The notes under the pieces are model-generated. The model made no database searches and was not told the DNA's origin. It worked only from the letters and a program-made list of their open reading frames with translations. 60,000 nucleotides of DNA from Nematostella vectensis. Its lineage: Eukaryota; Cnidaria; Anthozoa; Actiniaria; Edwardsiidae. This document shows positions 58,101-60,000 of the stretch, piece by piece (the stretch's first letter is position 1; each line of letters begins with the position of its first letter). The translations under genes and the position numbers were made by a program. The stretch is from assembly GCF_932526225.1 (NCBI RefSeq), contig NC_064047.1, positions 10,586,494-10,646,493 of the forward strand, read 5' to 3'.

Positions 58101-59128
58101 AACCCTAGCGATATCGTTGTTTTCAAGCGTCGAAACATTTGAACGGTACTGTGTAACCATAGCCTCTTTAGTGTTCGTGACAAGCCCGAGCTCTCTCCGG
58201 ACTTACTTCGTGAGAATGAGTGAGTGAGTGAGTGAGTGAGTGAGTGAGTGAGTGAGTGAGTGAATGAGTGAGTGAGTGAATGAGTGAGTGAGTGAGTGAG
58301 TGAGTGAGTGAGTGAGTGAGTGAGTGAGTGAGAGTGAGTGAGTGAGTGAGTGAGTGAGTGAGTGAGTGAGTGAGTGAGTGAGTGAGTGAGTGAGTGAGTG
58401 AGTGAATGAGTGAGTGAATGAGTGAGTAAGTGAGTGAGTGAGTGAGTGAGTGAATGAGTGAGTGAGTGAGTGAGTGAGTGAGTTAGTGAGTGAATGAGTG
58501 AGTGAGTTAGTGAGTGAATGAGTGAGTGAGTGAGTGAATGAGTGAGTGAGTGAATGAGTGAATGAGTGAATGAATAGGAGTGGCTAATCAAGGCTGGATG
58601 CTGAATTACGAGAGCGAACATTTAGAGGTGGTCTAGTTGAAGGCATTGGGAGCGCCTCATGCAGCCGCCATACAACTCATGTCTGGCCACGGATCACAGG
58701 TAAGATCAAAATTGTTGGGTTTGTGGAGGGAGAAAGCATAGGCGAGACCAATTAACCCGGCCACGTCGGAACCGGAATCGAACCCGAAACCCAGTGGTGA
58801 GAGGCACAGGCACTAAGAGAGCGACGCTCTGCCAACAACAAAGGCTTCATCGTCTCCATAATGCAGAAATGTAGAAAATATATTTTTTTCACTTTTATGA
58901 CGTAACGAAATGACGGGTCCTTTTTGTAAGATCAAAAGTTGCAGAGCCCAAACACATAAATACGGATGCCTACCACGATGTCCTTCGTTTTGTTGTTCAA
59001 TGTTAATTCAATATCGATGTTCATGGATTTCAAGATGTTATCCTGCTCTCTGTTAATATCCTCCAACTCTTTCTTCAATTCAGAGTATCTATCGATGTTG
59101 GTTTTAACCCAAGTTTGAAGATTTTCAG
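48951..59128 (-). CDS. Copy B of the secreted helical protein gene, exons 3-10 (5' end outside window)
   Basis: Eight exons on the minus strand: 59128-58974, 57321-57136, 55137-54939, 54511-54360, 52434-52333, 51887-51747, 50184-49888 and 49127-48951. Lengths 155, 186, 199, 152, 102, 141, 297 and 177 nt. All have GT-AG borders, identical phases to copy A and no stops until the conserved TAA. Together they give the last ~469 residues. Exon 5 is intact here, so this is the likely functional copy. Exons 1-2 (signal peptide and first helix) are expected to the right of the window. Family unknown; predicted secreted or luminal glycoprotein. Confidence 0.8.
49888..50184 (-). CDS. Copy B exon 9
   Basis: 297 nt, four cysteines kept. 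AEGIAAEMKIDK replaces AEDIAAEMEIDK; otherwise almost identical to copy A. Confidence 0.9.
50720..51687. mobile_element. TTAA-family element, left-truncated copy (unit B)
   Basis: Paralogue of 17069-18191; right end GGTTTGAATAGGG then TTAA (51684-51687). X-box-like palindromes at 50798-50811 and 51509-51522. Confidence 0.7.
51747..51887 (-). CDS. Copy B exon 8
   Basis: 141 nt, phase 0/0, same acceptor (TTTCACCAG) and donor as copy A; sequon NQT retained. Confidence 0.8.
52333..52434 (-). CDS. Copy B exon 7
   Basis: 102 nt; AFEDVRKELVAENLMKLLGD helix, donor GTAAGTAC. Confidence 0.85.
52830..54150. mobile_element. 1.3-kb insertion private to unit B
   Basis: Unit A passes from its ~19270 sequence to ~19405 without this block. 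It has an internal diverged duplication (52990-53110 and 53745-53850). Its right end GGCTTCGCTTTTAGGCAGAGCC reappears inverted at 59640. A minus-strand exon-like stretch 53265-53137 (acceptor CACTACAG, 42 codons starting ASKEAMSMISKLCEQN, stop TAA) may be a captured exon. Confidence 0.45.
54360..54511 (-). CDS. Copy B exon 6
   Basis: 152 nt; KKCEERRDDAKEARDTMAKA and sequon NITT; borders as in copy A. Confidence 0.85.
54939..55137 (-). CDS. Copy B exon 5, intact
   Basis: 199 nt in one frame: LERRNAIRLKTPPNAQIARR, basic helix RQLKSRLNTKFSRSIRYVKN and KAFDLALSIFSSG. Ends in phase 1. Serves as reference for the broken copy A exon. Confidence 0.85.
55200..57060. other. Intron 4 of copy B, with unexplained small ORFs
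   Basis: A plus-strand ORF at 55260-55568 contains RPQHFREQFSHLTVDLQSKY. Another at 56080-56217 starts MAAIESIKQRDENERIKQYL with an ATGGCGGCC context and stops after 45 codons. Neither matches a family I know. Sequence around 55230-55580 and 55930-56700 is partly absent from unit A, so probably element-derived. Confidence 0.3.
57136..57321 (-). CDS. Copy B exon 4: hydrophobic segment
   Basis: 186 nt; SAIENALNIGFPLLTLLISG then GGAAYQFAKKSRAHEEVFK. Only conservative changes from copy A. Confidence 0.85.
57722..58650. repeat. Unit B insertion including (TGAG)n array
   Basis: Unit A goes from AAAACAATAATCG straight into a short G/T tail. Unit B has about 930 extra bases, of which 58213-58577 is (TGAG)n with occasional TGAA. 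The THSL-repeat reading frame on the minus strand is an artefact. Confidence 0.85.
58652..58865 (-). repeat. tRNA-derived SINE (unit B)
   Basis: B box GGTTCGATTCC intact (58784-58774). The A box has lost the TGCGCC core that unit A retains, so this copy is probably transcriptionally dead. Confidence 0.7.
58974..59128 (-). CDS. Copy B exon 3
   Basis: 155 nt; ENLQTWVKTNIDRYSELKKE, sequon NKT, ends KTKDIV. Starts with 2 bases of a split codon, so an upstream exon ending in phase 1 is required. Confidence 0.8.
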
Positions 59129-60000
59129 CTGCAAAAAGAAAATTATTAGCCCATTAATTACTAACCCCCGGGGGACTCCGACACTAAAATCATAGAAACC
59201 CTATAGGATAGCTATTGGGTGTGGTCGAAGCAATTTCTAACCATGAAGCACTGAAATATACACGTTCAGTTTTCCCGAAAAGCGATCCTTGAGATGCCAC
59301 CATCAATAGCACATCTATTTTCTGACCAAATTCATGTTCAGTTGCTGTACTTAGGATGAGATGATCCACTAGCGTGGACACACACTAACGGATAGCAGAT
59401 ACCTTATTTTGGTTAATTTTCGCGCGTACTCAAATTTGCCGTTTTCGCAATTCTCGCAACACTCCACAAATTTCGCGACCTTGAAAACTCGCGAAAAATA
59501 AAGACCGCGAACTTTGATCTCGCGAAATTTAACGGATATAGAAAAATCGTTGAAGGTTTTATTAAGATATTTTAGTGAGGAAATTGTAACGTACTCAATA
59601 ATGGGTCGACAGAACAAGAACACTTCATAGTAATATATAGATTTAGGCACTGCCTAAAAGCGGAGCCAGCTTTATTACCCAATTTCCATATTTGAAATCT
59701 TTGGGCAGTTTAGAGGTATGACCCCCTGAACAAAATAGTTTCTAGACTAGAATTTATTTTGATAATAAAAAAGAGATCCATAATAAAAACATTCACCTCA
59801 TGTTCATATGCTGTAAAAAGACTAAAGTGCTGTATGCTTAACCCACCCACCCCCCAAACACACACACACCTTTTTTGTACATGTAACTAGTTTAAAATGC
59901 ACGGTCCAAGCTGGATTTTATTTTATCTCAGCTATTTCTCCCACCGTAATGAAATGCTGGGCCTCCTCCGAATCACCACTACTTTTGCAGCTTAAAAAAT
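59129..60000. other. Intron of copy B and unmatched right edge
   Basis: 59129-59628 matches 27821-28300, including the left part of the CGCG-ended element. From 59636, TTTAGGCACTGCCTAAAAGC starts another repeat copy. No exon is seen before the window ends. Confidence 0.4.

Larger units (their letters stand above)
42120..59628. repeat. Segmental duplication, unit B
   Basis: Same orientation as unit A and starting with the shared GGGCCTATGGAACAC. Carries exons 3-10 of the second gene copy, 3' flank and polyadenylation signal. Homology ends at about 59628, where a TTTAGGCACTGCCTAAAAGC repeat begins. Confidence 0.9.

Noticed and set aside
58076-58621. 181-codon THSL-repeat ORF
   Set aside because: Translation of the (TGAG)n microsatellite.

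Overview
This is animal nuclear DNA, most likely from an anthozoan cnidarian (a sea-anemone type genome). It has AT-rich intergenic sequence, spliced genes, a complete single-exon PEX16, and BEL/Pao, Ty3/gypsy, Penelope-like, LINE, tRNA-derived SINE, Academ-like, pogo-like and TTAA-target elements. The species cannot be proved from this sequence alone.

Left edge (1-4.2 kb): the first coding exon of an unrecognised minus-strand gene (91-288) faces PEX16 (670-1776, plus) across a 381-bp shared promoter. Two short tandem-repeat blocks follow, then a signal-peptide-like first exon on the plus strand (4044-4122).

Main body (5.2-60 kb): a direct tandem segmental duplication carries two copies of one unrecognised minus-strand gene. 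I reconstructed it from phase-compatible exons. Copy A has ten exons from 40880 down to 8505. Exon 1 gives an apparent signal peptide, and its assignment rests on phase plus position. Copy B has eight homologous exons from 59128 down to 48951; its first two exons should lie past the right edge. The composite product is about 614 residues: secreted or luminal, mostly helical, with one strongly hydrophobic glycine-rich segment, several N-glycosylation sequons and a cysteine-rich C-terminus ending CPPCEYC. Every copy B exon in the window is open. Copy A exon 5 has a net 13-base loss that breaks the frame, so copy A looks like a pseudogene or an assembly-error candidate.

The introns of copy A are crowded with insertions, many missing from copy B: a 5.85-kb block of nested minisatellites (about 9.27-15.12 kb), a pogo-like element carrying a small reverse ORF (15.7-16.6 kb), a decayed BEL/Pao element (19.6-25.1 kb), a Penelope-like element with an intact reverse transcriptase/GIY-YIG ORF, pseudo-LTRs and hammerhead ribozymes (29.4-32.8 kb), a LINE tail (33.2 kb), a foldback element (34.0-34.4 kb), and a 5.5-kb DNA transposon with inverted termini and a 3-bp target duplication (34,436-39,945). 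The last one carries a decayed gene with XPG/FEN-like nuclease motifs and a C-terminal CXC cysteine cluster, and resembles the Academ superfamily. Copy B instead received a Ty3/gypsy element with perfect 5-bp target duplications (44,418-48,114), a nested TTAA element, a 1.3-kb insertion near 53 kb and a large (TGAG)n array.

The best candidates for something new are the unnamed secreted helical protein family, the Academ-like element, the head-to-head hammerhead arrangement at the Penelope 5' end, the pogo-borne small ORF, and the RFX/X-box-like palindromes carried by the TTAA family. No CRISPR, rRNA or convincing intact tRNA gene was seen.
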